From: Nitrosospira sp. Nsp2
Lineage (GTDB): Bacteria > Pseudomonadota > Gammaproteobacteria > Burkholderiales > Nitrosomonadaceae
Direction of reading: 5' to 3'
Assembly (NCBI RefSeq): GCF_003050965.1
Contig: NZ_QAOU01000005.1
Location: 62,001 to 126,000, forward strand
Length of the DNA stretch: 64,000 nt
Below are positions 1-8,139 of the stretch, one piece after another (position 1 is the stretch's first letter; every line of letters starts with the position of its first letter). The position numbers and the translations under genes are program-made. The notes beneath the pieces were generated by a model that was not told where the DNA came from, made no database searches, and worked only from the letters and a program-made list of their open reading frames with translations.

Positions 1-756
1 GATAAGGCGTTCATCGAACCCATCACCCAGCCTCATCACATCACCTTCGATGCGTTGCGGGGCATCGAGAGGCAGAAAAACCTGGTGGATCAGAACACAC
101 GTCAGTTCGTGCGAGGCCATCCCGCCAATAACGTCTTGCTTACGGGGGCACGCGGAACCGGAAAGTCATCCCTGGTGAAAGCAATGCTGAACAAATACGC
201 GCCCATGGGGTTGCGTTTGATCGAAGTGGAAAAGCATCATCTCACTGATTTGCACGATATCGTGGCGCAGATATGCCATCGCCCTGAACGCTTTATCCTG
301 TATTGCGATGATCTTTCATTCGAATCGGATGAGCCCGGCTACAAAGCGTTAAAGGTAGTGCTGGACGGATCGATTGCTACCGCGTCCGAAAATGTCCTTG
401 TCTATGCGACTTCCAACCGCCGTCATCTGATGCCCGAATTCATGCGGGACAATCTGGATACCCGGCATGACGGCGCGGAGATCCATCCCAGCGAAACGGT
501 GGAGGAAAAAAGTTCTCTATCAGAACGTTTCGGGATATGGGTATCTTTTCATTCCTTCGATCAGGATCAATACCTGAACATTGTCGAGCAGTGGTTTGTT
601 CATTTCGGTATCCCGGAACTGGATCTCCGGGCAAGAACAGCCGCGCTGCAATGGGCACTGGGTCGCGGCTCGCGTAGTGGACGCGTCGCATGGCAGTTCG
701 CTCGCGACTGGGCAGGAAAACAAAAATCCAGCGTCAGCGAGAGGCAGGATAGTTGA
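1..756 (+). CDS. DUF815-family AAA ATPase, 5' end cut by window edge
   Basis: The reading frame is open from base 1, so the first residues lie outside the window. A TTG at 55 is only an internal codon. The protein has the DUF815 layout: a conserved lead-in with PANNVLL, a Walker A motif GARGTGKSS and a Walker B-like stretch FILYCDDLSF, followed by the small helical AAA subdomain. DUF815 proteins are cytoplasmic P-loop ATPases of unknown client. In betaproteobacteria they commonly sit beside the Nudix/ThiE gene, as here. Identity as DUF815 is secure; the cellular role is not known. Confidence 0.9.
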   Translation, partial: DKAFIEPITQPHHITFDALRGIERQKNLVDQNTRQFVRGHPANNVLLTGARGTGKSSLVKAMLNKYAPMGLRLIEVEKHHLTDLHDIVAQICHRPERFILYCDDLSFESDEPGYKALKVVLDGSIATASENVLVYATSNRRHLMPEFMRDNLDTRHDGAEIHPSETVEEKSSLSERFGIWVSFHSFDQDQYLNIVEQWFVHFGIPELDLRARTAALQWALGRGSRSGRVAWQFARDWAGKQKSSVSERQDS

Positions 757-982
757 TGACGTGAGGAAAAAAACGCCCGCGGGCTTGAGCTTCTTTTCGG
801 GCTGCCTTTTCCTTTGCCTCCGCGCGGCCTTCAACGCCAGGGAAGCGTTTTTTCTCATTCTCGCACTTCGTTCCGGCGGGGAATGTGGTTGAACCGGCGC
901 AAGAGCGTGGCGTTAGCAACGCTCCCTTAGCGAACTCAGAAAGCTGATCTCCGCTATCTGATGACTGTTTCCCTACTCCACC

Positions 983-1936
983 ATGCCTCATTCTCATAAA
1001 ATTGTTGACGTAGCGGTCGCGGTCATCACCCGCCCAGACGGAAGTTTTCTTCTCGCCCGCCGGCCGGAGGCCAAGCCCTATGCAGGCTACTGGGAATTTC
1101 CCGGCGGAAAGGTGAATGCCGGGGAACCGCTCAGGCATGCCCTCGACCGGGAGTTGCTGGAGGAACTGGCGATCCATGTTCAACGGGCGTATCCATGGAT
1201 AACCCGTATCTTCACCTACAGCCATGCCACGGTACGCCTCTGCTTTTACCGTGTCGTCGCGTGGCATGGCGAGCCGCGGCCATGCGAGAAGCAGGAGCTG
1301 TCGTGGCAATCCGCGGGCAATGTCAATGTGGAACCTATGCTTCCAGCCAACGCCCCGATACTGCAGGCACTTCGTCTACCGGCGGTTTATGCGATTACCA
1401 ATGCCGCCGAGTGGGGAACGGAAACGACGCTGGACCGGGTCGAGCGCGCGTTGCAAGACGGGGTACGGCTGCTGCAGGTTCGAGAGAAAACAATGACGAA
1501 GAAAGCGTTGCATGCTTTTACCGGCGAAATAGTTGCGCTTGCCCATCGTTACAATGCCACAGTGCTCGTGAACGTAAGTGGGAGCGATGAAAACCTCTAT
1601 CCGGACGCCCGCGCAGATGGGGTTCACTTTTCGTCGGCACAACTGATGAATCTTGAGACACGCCCCAACTCCGAATGGTGCGGCGCGTCCTGTCATAACG
1701 CTGAGGAACTTGCCCGAGCCGAGCAGTTGGGACTGGATTTTGCTGTGCTTGCTCCGGTACTGCCCACGCTGAGCCACCCCGGCATCCCCACGCTGGGCTG
1801 GCGAAAGTTCGCCGCGCTCATCCGCGATTGCTCCATCCCGGTATATGCCCTCGGCGGATTACGCCAGGAGGATTTAACCACCGCATGGGAACATGGCGCC
1901 CACGGTATAGCCATCATGAGGGCGATGGGCCGCTAA
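983..1936 (+). CDS. Nudix hydrolase fused to a thiamine-phosphate-synthase-like domain
   Basis: This is a two-domain, 317-residue protein. Residues about 7-130 form a MutT-type Nudix domain with the box GGKVNAGE...RELLEEL; the usual Gly near the end of the box is Ala. Residues about 137-315 resemble ThiE/TenI, a TIM barrel with VREK, GVHFSSAQL and a C-terminal glycine loop YALGG. The Nudix half should sanitise oxidised nucleotides (8-oxo-dGTP type). The ThiE half may be a TenI-like or vestigial TMP synthase. The fusion is known in beta- and gammaproteobacteria. The ATG at 983 starts directly before the Nudix fold. It is encoded head-to-tail after the DUF815 gene and convergent with yacG. Confidence 0.88.
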   Translation: MPHSHKIVDVAVAVITRPDGSFLLARRPEAKPYAGYWEFPGGKVNAGEPLRHALDRELLEELAIHVQRAYPWITRIFTYSHATVRLCFYRVVAWHGEPRPCEKQELSWQSAGNVNVEPMLPANAPILQALRLPAVYAITNAAEWGTETTLDRVERALQDGVRLLQVREKTMTKKALHAFTGEIVALAHRYNATVLVNVSGSDENLYPDARADGVHFSSAQLMNLETRPNSEWCGASCHNAEELARAEQLGLDFAVLAPVLPTLSHPGIPTLGWRKFAALIRDCSIPVYALGGLRQEDLTTAWEHGAHGIAIMRAMGR

Positions 1937-2013
1937 ACTGTTACGACCTGTTCACGCGCCACAGTATGAACCGATGGCGCGGCATTCACCGCTGACCCGT
2001 ATCGTCCCGGCGG

Positions 2014-2202
2014 CTATTTCTCGTCTTCGCCGGTCTCATCTTCTTCCATTTTTTCCACCTCCGGGATGCGATACGCTTCCGATGCCCACTGCCCGAGATC
2101 GATCAACTTGCAACGCTCGGAACAAAATGGACGGTAACGGTTTGCGGGATCCCACTCCATAATCTTGCCGCATTGCGGACAATTAACAATCGGTCGTTTC
2201 AT
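2014..2202 (-). CDS. yacG: DNA gyrase inhibitor / zinc-binding protein YacG
   Basis: A 62-residue protein with the YacG zinc ribbon: CPQCGK near residue 9 and FCSERCK near residue 27, four cysteines in CxxC...CxxxC spacing. The family hallmark [13 protein letters not shown] and an acidic tail follow. YacG proteins bind GyrB and inhibit gyrase in vitro. Length and motif order match the family fully. The gene converges on the Nudix/ThiE gene with a 77-bp gap. Confidence 0.95.
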   Translation of the reverse strand: MKRPIVNCPQCGKIMEWDPANRYRPFCSERCKLIDLGQWASEAYRIPEVEKMEEDETGEDEK

Positions 2203-2573
2203 AATTATTCACTCGAAAAACAGAATGGCCGCGACCTGCGCCGGGCGCCTGCCACCCCCTTTTTGGTTCAAACGGCCATTATTCGTCCCAGTACTGTTTT
2301 TTTCCGAATTTAGCGATGCTATTCCGGGTGATTTGGCGTGTTCCACCGCAGAGGAGGTTACTCCGGATTGTGCTGCTGAAAACGGGAGCGAAAAACAGGG
2401 AAGACGTGCCCAGTTCATTGATCTGAAAGTTGAATCTGCTGTACCCTCATCCTGCTCTATGTGTAAGTTTTTCGCAGGAATATTTTATTTTCCAATACAT
2501 ACTATGTTAAAATGGTTAAGTTTTTCAAAATTTTTTAGAACAGTTCCAGACCAACAAACGGGGACTGCAAAAT
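2203..2573. other. Intergenic region between yacG and petA
   Basis: No convincing gene is visible. The last 120 bases are AT-rich and include TTAAAAT-like -10 sequences, so this is the probable promoter region of the petABC operon and, divergently, of yacG. No precise promoter can be fixed by eye. Confidence 0.5.
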
Positions 2574-3179
2574 ATGGCAGATACTGAGAAAAAACAAGAG
2601 ATAAATAGCAGACGGCGTTTTCTCATAGCCGCCACTTCGATTGCGGGCGGAATTGCCAGCATTGGCGTGGCGACTCCCTTCGTGATGAGCATGATGCCCA
2701 GTGAAAGGGCGAAGGCGGCAGGCGCGCCGGTCGAGGTAGACATCACGAAGCTTGAGCCCGGCATGCTGCTTTTGGTCGAATGGCGCGGCAAGGTGGTATG
2801 GGTGCTGAACCGTACCCCAGAAATGCTGGCTACTCTGAAAAAGCTTGATAGCCAGGTGGCCGATCCCAAATCGGAAAAACCTCAGCAACCGCCCTACGCG
2901 AAGAATGATGCGCGTTCGATCAAACCGGAATATCTGGTCGTCGAAGGCGTCTGCACCCACTTGGGATGTTCGCCGGTATACCGCAAGGATATCGCCCCTG
3001 CGGACCTGGGCGCCGACTGGCTGGGCGGTTTCTTCTGCCCCTGCCACGGCTCCAAGTTCGACCTTGCAGGCCGTGTCTACAAGCACGTCCCCGCGCCCAC
3101 CAATCTTGTCGTTCCTCCCCACACGTATTTAAGCGACAACCGTCTGTTGATCGGATCTGATAGCAAGGAGTCCGCATAA
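2574..3179 (+). CDS. petA: Ubiquinol-cytochrome c reductase iron-sulfur (Rieske) subunit
   Basis: A 201-residue Rieske protein. The N-terminus carries a twin-arginine type anchor (SRRRFLIAATS) followed by a hydrophobic segment to about residue 40. The [2Fe-2S] ligands are in CTHLGC and CPCHGS near residues 127 and 148, as in bc1 complexes. It takes an electron from ubiquinol at the Qo site and passes it to cytochrome c1 on the periplasmic side. It opens the petABC operon; its stop overlaps the petB start (TAATG). A purine-rich site GGGGA precedes the ATG. Confidence 0.97.
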   Translation: MADTEKKQEINSRRRFLIAATSIAGGIASIGVATPFVMSMMPSERAKAAGAPVEVDITKLEPGMLLLVEWRGKVVWVLNRTPEMLATLKKLDSQVADPKSEKPQQPPYAKNDARSIKPEYLVVEGVCTHLGCSPVYRKDIAPADLGADWLGGFFCPCHGSKFDLAGRVYKHVPAPTNLVVPPHTYLSDNRLLIGSDSKESA

Positions 3180-4426
3180 TGAGCAAGCGACTGGAATCCA
3201 TGTTGGAGTGGGTAGACGCGCGTTTTCCTTTGACTTCCACCTGGAAGTATCATCTTGCCGAATACTACGCGCCGAAGAACTTTAATTTCTGGTATTACTT
3301 CGGCTCGCTCGCAATGCTCGTGCTGGTCAATCAGCTTCTCACCGGCATTTTCCTCACCATGAACTACAAGCCGGACGCCAGCATGGCATTCGCATCGGTG
3401 GAATACATCATGCGGGATGTGGACTTCGGCTGGCTGATCCGCTACATGCATTCCACCGGCGCGTCCATGTTCTTCGTCGTCGTCTATCTGCACATGTTCC
3501 GCGGAATGATGTACGGCTCCTACCGTAAGCCGCGCGAACTCCTGTGGCTGATCGGCATGGGTATCTTCTTCATCCTGATGATGCTGGCATTTACGGGCTA
3601 CATCCTTCCCTGGGGGCAAATGTCGTACTGGGGCGCGCAGGTGATCGTGAGCATGATAGGCGCGATTCCGGTCATCGGTCACACCCTGTCGAACTGGATT
3701 CTGGGGGATTTCATGTTGTCTGACGCGGCGCTCAATCGCTTTTTCGCCTATCACGTCGTCACGCTGCCGGTCCTGCTGGTGACACTGGTGTTCGTCCATA
3801 TCGTGGCTTTGCACGAGGTCGGCTCGAACAACCCGGACGGTATTGAAATCAAGAAAAACAAGGACCCTGTAACGCATGTTCCCGTGGACGGCATCCCGTT
3901 TCACCCCTACTACACGGTGAAGGATATTGTCGGGGTTGTGGGATTTCTGATCGTATTCTGCGGCATCATCTTTTTCATGCCCGAAATGGGCGGCTACTTC
4001 CTCGAGTACAACAATTTTATCCCGGCAAATACGTTGCAGACCCCAGACCATATCGCACCGGTATGGTATTTCACTCCGTACTACTCGATGCTGAGGGCAG
4101 TCACGGTCAACTTCCTCTGGATAGACGCGAAACTCTGGGGCATCGTGCTGATGGGCGGTTCTGTGGCCATCTTTGCCCTGTTGCCCTGGCTGGACCGCAG
4201 CCCGGTTAAGTCGATTCGCTACAAGGGACCTTATTTCAAGATCGCCCTCACGCTTTTCGTTATCAGCGTCCTGGTGCTTGGCTGGCTCGGCACGAAATCG
4301 CCAACGCCTCTTTACACAGTGCTCGCGCAGATATTCACGGTAATTTACTTTGCCTTCTTCATTCTTATGCCGTGGTACAGCAAGATAGATAAAACCAAGC
4401 CTGAACCGACGCGAGTGACAGAATGA
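3179..4426 (+). CDS. petB: Ubiquinol-cytochrome c reductase cytochrome b subunit
   Basis: A 415-residue integral membrane cytochrome b with eight or more hydrophobic helices. Heme-ligating histidines lie in the helix around YMHSTGAS...YLHMFRG and in FAYHVVTLP...FVHIVALHE. The Qo-site PEWY motif appears as PVWY (APVWYFTPYY), a variant seen in several proteobacteria. It holds both quinone sites of the bc1 complex. Start and stop overlap petA and petC by one and four bases, indicating translational coupling. Confidence 0.97.
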   Translation: MSKRLESMLEWVDARFPLTSTWKYHLAEYYAPKNFNFWYYFGSLAMLVLVNQLLTGIFLTMNYKPDASMAFASVEYIMRDVDFGWLIRYMHSTGASMFFVVVYLHMFRGMMYGSYRKPRELLWLIGMGIFFILMMLAFTGYILPWGQMSYWGAQVIVSMIGAIPVIGHTLSNWILGDFMLSDAALNRFFAYHVVTLPVLLVTLVFVHIVALHEVGSNNPDGIEIKKNKDPVTHVPVDGIPFHPYYTVKDIVGVVGFLIVFCGIIFFMPEMGGYFLEYNNFIPANTLQTPDHIAPVWYFTPYYSMLRAVTVNFLWIDAKLWGIVLMGGSVAIFALLPWLDRSPVKSIRYKGPYFKIALTLFVISVLVLGWLGTKSPTPLYTVLAQIFTVIYFAFFILMPWYSKIDKTKPEPTRVTE

Positions 4427-5160
4427 GAAAAATTGCCGTTGTTTTTTGTATGTTGTGGCTGGTGCCGCTGAGCGCATTCGCCAGCAGTTCGGAATTGAAA
4501 CTGGATCGCGCGCCGCTTGCGCCGAACGATAAGATCTCCCTCCAACGCGGCGCGCAGGTCTTCGTCAACTATTGCATGACATGCCACAGCGCCGAATACA
4601 TGCGATACAACCGTCTCCGTGATCTTGGCCTCACCGAGGGTCAGATCAAGGATAATCTGATCTTTACCGGTCAGAAGGTGGGCGAGCTTATGACCGTCGC
4701 GATGAAAAAGAAAGAAGCCAAGCAATGGTTTGGCGTGGCCCCGCCCGATCTGTCGGTCATAGCCCGGTCCCGGGGACCCGATTGGCTGTACACCTATCTT
4801 CGCAATTTCTATCGCGATGACTCCACAGCTACCGGGTGGAATAATCTCCTGTTTGACAAGGTTGCCATGCCGCATGTGCTGTACGAATTGCAGGGAGAGC
4901 AAACGGTTGCGGTAAACATGGTTGACGATGGCCATGGCGGCAAGCATGAACTAAAAGAACTGAAACTGGACAAACCAGGGGCGCTTTCGAAAATCGAATA
5001 CGATAAATATGTGGCGGACCTGGTGAATTTCCTGGTTTACCTGGGTGAACCAGCGGCGACAAAGCGGGTGCAAGTAGGAATCATTGTGATGCTCTTCCTT
5101 TTCGCCATGTTGGGGTTGACCTATGCGCTTAAACGTGAATATTGGAAGGATATTCATTAA
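4423..5160 (+). CDS. petC: Ubiquinol-cytochrome c reductase cytochrome c1 subunit
   Basis: A 245-residue protein with a cleavable signal peptide ending near AFAS at residue 21. A single heme c site CMTCH lies near residue 50, and a C-terminal membrane anchor sits around residues 215-235. It accepts electrons from the Rieske protein and hands them to soluble cytochrome c. The ATGA overlap with petB shows it is the third gene of the operon. Length matches c1 subunits. Confidence 0.96.
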   Translation: MRKIAVVFCMLWLVPLSAFASSSELKLDRAPLAPNDKISLQRGAQVFVNYCMTCHSAEYMRYNRLRDLGLTEGQIKDNLIFTGQKVGELMTVAMKKKEAKQWFGVAPPDLSVIARSRGPDWLYTYLRNFYRDDSTATGWNNLLFDKVAMPHVLYELQGEQTVAVNMVDDGHGGKHELKELKLDKPGALSKIEYDKYVADLVNFLVYLGEPAATKRVQVGIIVMLFLFAMLGLTYALKREYWKDIH

Positions 5161-5214
5161 ACTGTTCTCATCTGTAAAAACGTTCTCCCAATCACGCCCG
5201 GAAAGTAACAATCT

Positions 5215-5814
5215 ATGATGACGTTGTACTCAGCAACAACCTGCCCGTTCAGCCATCGCTGCCGTATTGTGCTGTACGAGAAGGGAATGGATTTTCAGAT
5301 TATTGATGTTGACCTGCACAACAGGCCGGAAGACTTGGCCGTGATGAGCCCCTATGGCCGGGTGCCGGTGCTGGTGGAACGCGACCTTATTTTGTACGAG
5401 TCCAATATCATCAATGAATATATTGACGACCGCTTTCCTCATCCGCAGTTGATGCCGGCCGATCCTGTCATGCGCGCCCGCGCACGGCTCTTTCTGCACC
5501 GTTTTGAACAGGAATTGTTCTGCCATATTGATGCGGTCGAGGAGGGCAATCCAAAAGCGGTGGAAAAGGCGCGCACGACTATCCGCGATAACCTGACAGT
5601 CATTGCGCCCGTATTCGCCAAACAGAAATACATGCTTGGGGATGAATTTTCCATGCTCGATGTCGCCATCGCGCCATTGCTCTGGAGGCTGGATCACTAT
5701 GGCGTTCAACTACCCAAGCAGGCCGCGCCCCTGCTGAAATTTGCCGAACGACTGTTTAGCAGGCCCGCGTTTATCGATGCCCTGACAGCTTCCGAGAAGG
5801 CGATGCGCAAATGA
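5215..5814 (+). CDS. sspA: Stringent starvation protein A (GST-fold RNA polymerase-associated protein)
   Basis: A 199-residue glutathione-S-transferase-fold protein: thioredoxin-like N-terminal half (TLYSATTCPFSHRCRIVL), conserved ESNIINEYIDDRFPHPQLMP, then an all-helical C-terminal half. SspA binds RNA polymerase and adjusts transcription under starvation or acid stress. It follows petC by 54 bp and overlaps sspB by four bases (ATGA). The petABC-sspAB order is common in beta- and gammaproteobacteria. The start could be either of two adjacent ATG codons. Confidence 0.94.
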   Translation: MMTLYSATTCPFSHRCRIVLYEKGMDFQIIDVDLHNRPEDLAVMSPYGRVPVLVERDLILYESNIINEYIDDRFPHPQLMPADPVMRARARLFLHRFEQELFCHIDAVEEGNPKAVEKARTTIRDNLTVIAPVFAKQKYMLGDEFSMLDVAIAPLLWRLDHYGVQLPKQAAPLLKFAERLFSRPAFIDALTASEKAMRK

Positions 5815-6239
5815 GAGAACTGTCCACCAAGCCATATTTGATCCGGGCCATCTATGAATGGTGCTCCGATAGCGGCTTTACCCCTTACCTATCAGTTAAG
5901 GTGGATGCGCAGACCCGCGTGCCCGAAGAGTTTGTAAAAAACGGGGAAATCATACTCAACGTGAGTCATGATGCGGCGCACCACCTGACCCTGGGCGATG
6001 ATGTGATCCAGTTTTCCGCCCGGTTTAGCGGTGTCTCGCGCGAAGTTTCAATACCGGTCAGCGCGGTTCAGGGAATATTTGCCAAGGAAACGTCAAAAGG
6101 TATTCTTTTTCCGCCGGAGGAAGAGACTCCCACGGCCCAAAATGAATCCAATATTGAAGAGCCGGAAAAACAGCAGCCCTCCCCGCAGGAAGGTTCATCT
6201 GCGGCAGGTAAAAAACGGCGCTTCCAGGTCGTCAAGTAA
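5811..6239 (+). CDS. sspB: ClpXP protease specificity-enhancing factor
   Basis: A 142-residue SspB. The folded substrate-binding domain spans residues 1-100 (KPYLIRAIYEWCSDSGFTPY at the start, then GFTPYLSV and the conserved FSARFSGVSR). A flexible charged tail rich in E, P and Q follows and ends in KRRFQVVK, the ClpX-binding XB-type peptide. It delivers ssrA-tagged proteins to ClpXP. Its start overlaps the sspA stop, so the two are co-translated. Confidence 0.94.
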   Translation: MRELSTKPYLIRAIYEWCSDSGFTPYLSVKVDAQTRVPEEFVKNGEIILNVSHDAAHHLTLGDDVIQFSARFSGVSREVSIPVSAVQGIFAKETSKGILFPPEEETPTAQNESNIEEPEKQQPSPQEGSSAAGKKRRFQVVK

Positions 6240-6265
6240 CTCCAGCCGTTTCCCCGCACTACAGT

Positions 6266-6294
6266 TTGCCCCCCTCCTTCGCAGTCTCTATAAT
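6266..6294 (+). promoter_or_regulatory. Sigma-70 promoter of tRNA-Thr
   Basis: TTGCCC at 6266-6271 and a perfect TATAAT at 6289-6294 are separated by 17 bases. The tRNA begins nine bases after the -10 box, which fits a near-leaderless stable-RNA promoter. Confidence 0.75.
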
Positions 6295-6302
6295 TGCACC
6301 AC

Positions 6303-6378
6303 GCCGGCATAGCTCAGTTGGTAGAGCAGCTGATTTGTAATCAGAAGGTCCCGAGTTCGATTCTTGGTGTCGGCACCA
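6303..6378 (+). tRNA. tRNA-Thr (anticodon TGT)
   Basis: A full cloverleaf can be drawn. The acceptor stem GCCGGCA pairs with TGTCGGC (one G-T pair). The D-arm is AGCTCAGTTGGTAGAGC and the anticodon loop TTTGTAA has TGT at 6336-6338. The T-loop is TTCGATT, and discriminator A plus encoded CCA sit at 6375-6378. A strong promoter lies just upstream. This is the intact copy, next to a tRNA-like remnant 70 bases downstream. Confidence 0.97.
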
Positions 6379-6449
6379 AAAAATCAAAGACTTATAGTAA
6401 TCGTAGGCTACACGAGGATGAAATAGGCAACATCCTAGGCAACAAGTAG

Positions 6450-6499
6450 GCCGCCTTGTAAGCGGCAGGTCGTTTGTTCGATCCGGACATGCGGCACCA
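6450..6499 (+). pseudogene. 3' half of a tRNA-Thr-like sequence
   Basis: From 6450 the sequence folds as an anticodon stem GCCGC/GCGGC around loop CTTGTAA (anticodon TGT). It continues with variable loop AGGTC, a T-arm with loop TTCGATC, ATGCGGC and ACCA. No D-arm or 5' acceptor strand precedes it. Stem bases differ from the intact tRNA in a compensated way, so this is not a simple recent duplication. Such 3' halves are typical of integrase attachment sites or degraded mobile tRNA genes. The status as an att site is inference. Confidence 0.55.
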
Positions 6500-6529
6500 T
6501 CTCTTCTTTTAGGTAAATCTTAGGTAAAA

Positions 6530-7252
6530 TTGGGACCACAAGCTTTGCTTTCGGCCTTACGTGCACATCTGGAAGCTAAGCCAGATTTTTACTCTTCTAG
6601 GATCGATTCCCCTGTTCAGCTTGAATGGCTAGGCAAAGCTGTTACATTGGTTAGCCGATGGAACCGCTCGGAAGGAATCTTGCTGCAAGGTCAAATAAAT
6701 TCCCTCAATCCTTTATTTCTTGCCGCGGGGAGCCTTGTCGGTATTTATACCCGCTTGTATGCAGCCGTTGCCGATCTTGAGTTGCAGGTGCCCGCTAGTT
6801 CGGGTGAAGTTTTCGCTCCTGGCGCCGTTTATGACTTCTTCAGGGCTGTGAGGGAACAGATATTATCCGCAAAAACCTCGTTGCTGATAGTGGATCCCTA
6901 TATGGACGCGGACTCGTTCCATAAATACTTTTATGAAGTGTTGCCTTCTGTCGGGGTTTATTTACTCGTGAAGGCAAAGCGGGACGGAAAGCCGACACAA
7001 TATATACACGCCTTAAAAGGCGCGGTGAACGATTTCATTAACACGTACGGCGGGTCGATTGAGCTTCGTCTCAGCAAGGAATTACACGACCGGGCGGTGA
7101 TACTTGACACGAGTACCGTATGGGTAATTGGCCAGTCGATTAAGGATGCGGCAAGAAGCTCTCCCACATATCTTATCCGCCTTGACGGAGACATTGCTAA
7201 GCTCAAGCGGGAGCATTACGGGAGAATTTGGGATACTGCGCTTTTGGCTTGA
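6530..7252 (+). CDS. Phospholipase D-like domain protein, accessory
   Basis: A 240-residue protein. The start is taken as TTG at 6530 because an in-frame TAG lies at 6521-6523 and no early ATG exists. The N-terminal 100 residues are unrecognised. The rest resembles a phospholipase D-type fold: LLIVDPYMDADSF near residue 120, and HDRAVILD near residue 195 as an HxR-type version of the HxK(x4)D motif, then WVIGQSIKDAA. Only one such motif is present, so it would need to dimerise to act as a nuclease or may be a non-catalytic sensor. It sits directly behind the tRNA remnant and is more AT-rich than its flanks. Confidence 0.65.
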   Translation: MGPQALLSALRAHLEAKPDFYSSRIDSPVQLEWLGKAVTLVSRWNRSEGILLQGQINSLNPLFLAAGSLVGIYTRLYAAVADLELQVPASSGEVFAPGAVYDFFRAVREQILSAKTSLLIVDPYMDADSFHKYFYEVLPSVGVYLLVKAKRDGKPTQYIHALKGAVNDFINTYGGSIELRLSKELHDRAVILDTSTVWVIGQSIKDAARSSPTYLIRLDGDIAKLKREHYGRIWDTALLA

Positions 7253-7353
7253 GATCGCGTTTGCGTAGAACTGCCGGATTTTTTTACAACGTGTTAAGCA
7301 ATAAAAAGTAACCTACTGCGTCTGCAAGAATTAAATACTAGGCACGAAACATG

Positions 7354-7371
7354 CTTAGCTATATAGCTGAG
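7354..7371. promoter_or_regulatory. 18-bp palindrome before the HEPN operon
   Basis: CTTAGCTATATAGCTGAG is a dyad symmetric over 18 bases with one T/G mismatch and a perfect 12-bp core, AGCTATATAGCT. It ends 18 bases before the ATG at 7390, where an autoregulatory operator of a toxin-antitoxin-type operon would be expected. The role is inferred from position only. Confidence 0.45.
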
Positions 7372-7389
7372 CTGCTTACTTGTTAAATT

Positions 7390-8139
7390 ATGCCCATTCC
7401 CGCTCTAGCAACAGATGATCTCATTAACGATCTAAATGCGATCCGCAAAAAGGGGCATCTTCTGATGGAGAATTTGCTCGTGGCGCGGCTTAGGAAGCGG
7501 ATAGACGCGTATAAAAACATTGATATAGTTGAGTATTGGCTCTACCTCTCATCACTTTACTGTTTAACAGGAGATGTAGAAAACACGATCTATGCTGGTG
7601 CTACAGGCCTCAAACTCACTACCGAGCCCCACTGGCATCTTCACCACGTTAAGACCTTGCTCAAACTTGGAAAATTTTCTTTAGCGCGGGAGCTTATGGA
7701 CGAGGTACCGGACTATCATTTCCTTGAGTCTGATCCTTATGAGTGCTATTGTTTATTTCAAGCACTAGATTTTCAGCGATTCAATAGACTTGCTCACGAA
7801 AAGGCTGAGATTATGTTGTCACCCGCAGTTCGTTTAAGTGAGGCAATTCAGAACATTCTTGCCCGTAACGAAGTTCAAGAACAGCAATTACTTGGGATGA
7901 TCGATCTCGCCGGGGACCTATTGCGTGAACGGAAGCTTATCGCCGCTAGCACATCTGAGATTCATCCATATTTAAGCGATGGTACCATTACAGTTAATCT
8001 TCCTATCGTAGCAACGCCAAGCGAAGTTGCCGATCTCGACTGGGAGTATGCCGAGCGATTGTTCAGCATGATGCCGGATGCTCCGGCCACTATTGTACAC
8101 GTCGGGTTTTCTTCCGTGCCAAAGGTTGTGAATGTCTAA
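7390..8139 (+). CDS. Helical-repeat hypothetical protein paired with a HEPN protein
   Basis: I do not recognise the family. The 249-residue product is predicted soluble and mostly helical. Residues 40-130 read like degenerate TPR-type hairpins (YWLYLSSLYCLTGDVENTI, LLKLGKFSLARELMDEV). The last 70 residues look like a separate alpha/beta module. It overlaps the following HEPN gene by eight bases, so the two are translationally coupled. No nucleotidyltransferase motif is present, so this is not a standard MNT antitoxin. A partner or antitoxin role is inference. There is no clear Shine-Dalgarno before the ATG. Confidence 0.6.
   Translation: MPIPALATDDLINDLNAIRKKGHLLMENLLVARLRKRIDAYKNIDIVEYWLYLSSLYCLTGDVENTIYAGATGLKLTTEPHWHLHHVKTLLKLGKFSLARELMDEVPDYHFLESDPYECYCLFQALDFQRFNRLAHEKAEIMLSPAVRLSEAIQNILARNEVQEQQLLGMIDLAGDLLRERKLIAASTSEIHPYLSDGTITVNLPIVATPSEVADLDWEYAERLFSMMPDAPATIVHVGFSSVPKVVNV

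Noticed and set aside
3077-4477. 466-codon minus-strand ORF
   Set aside because: Antisense to the well-supported petB gene; His/Asp/Glu-rich composition is typical of antisense shadow.
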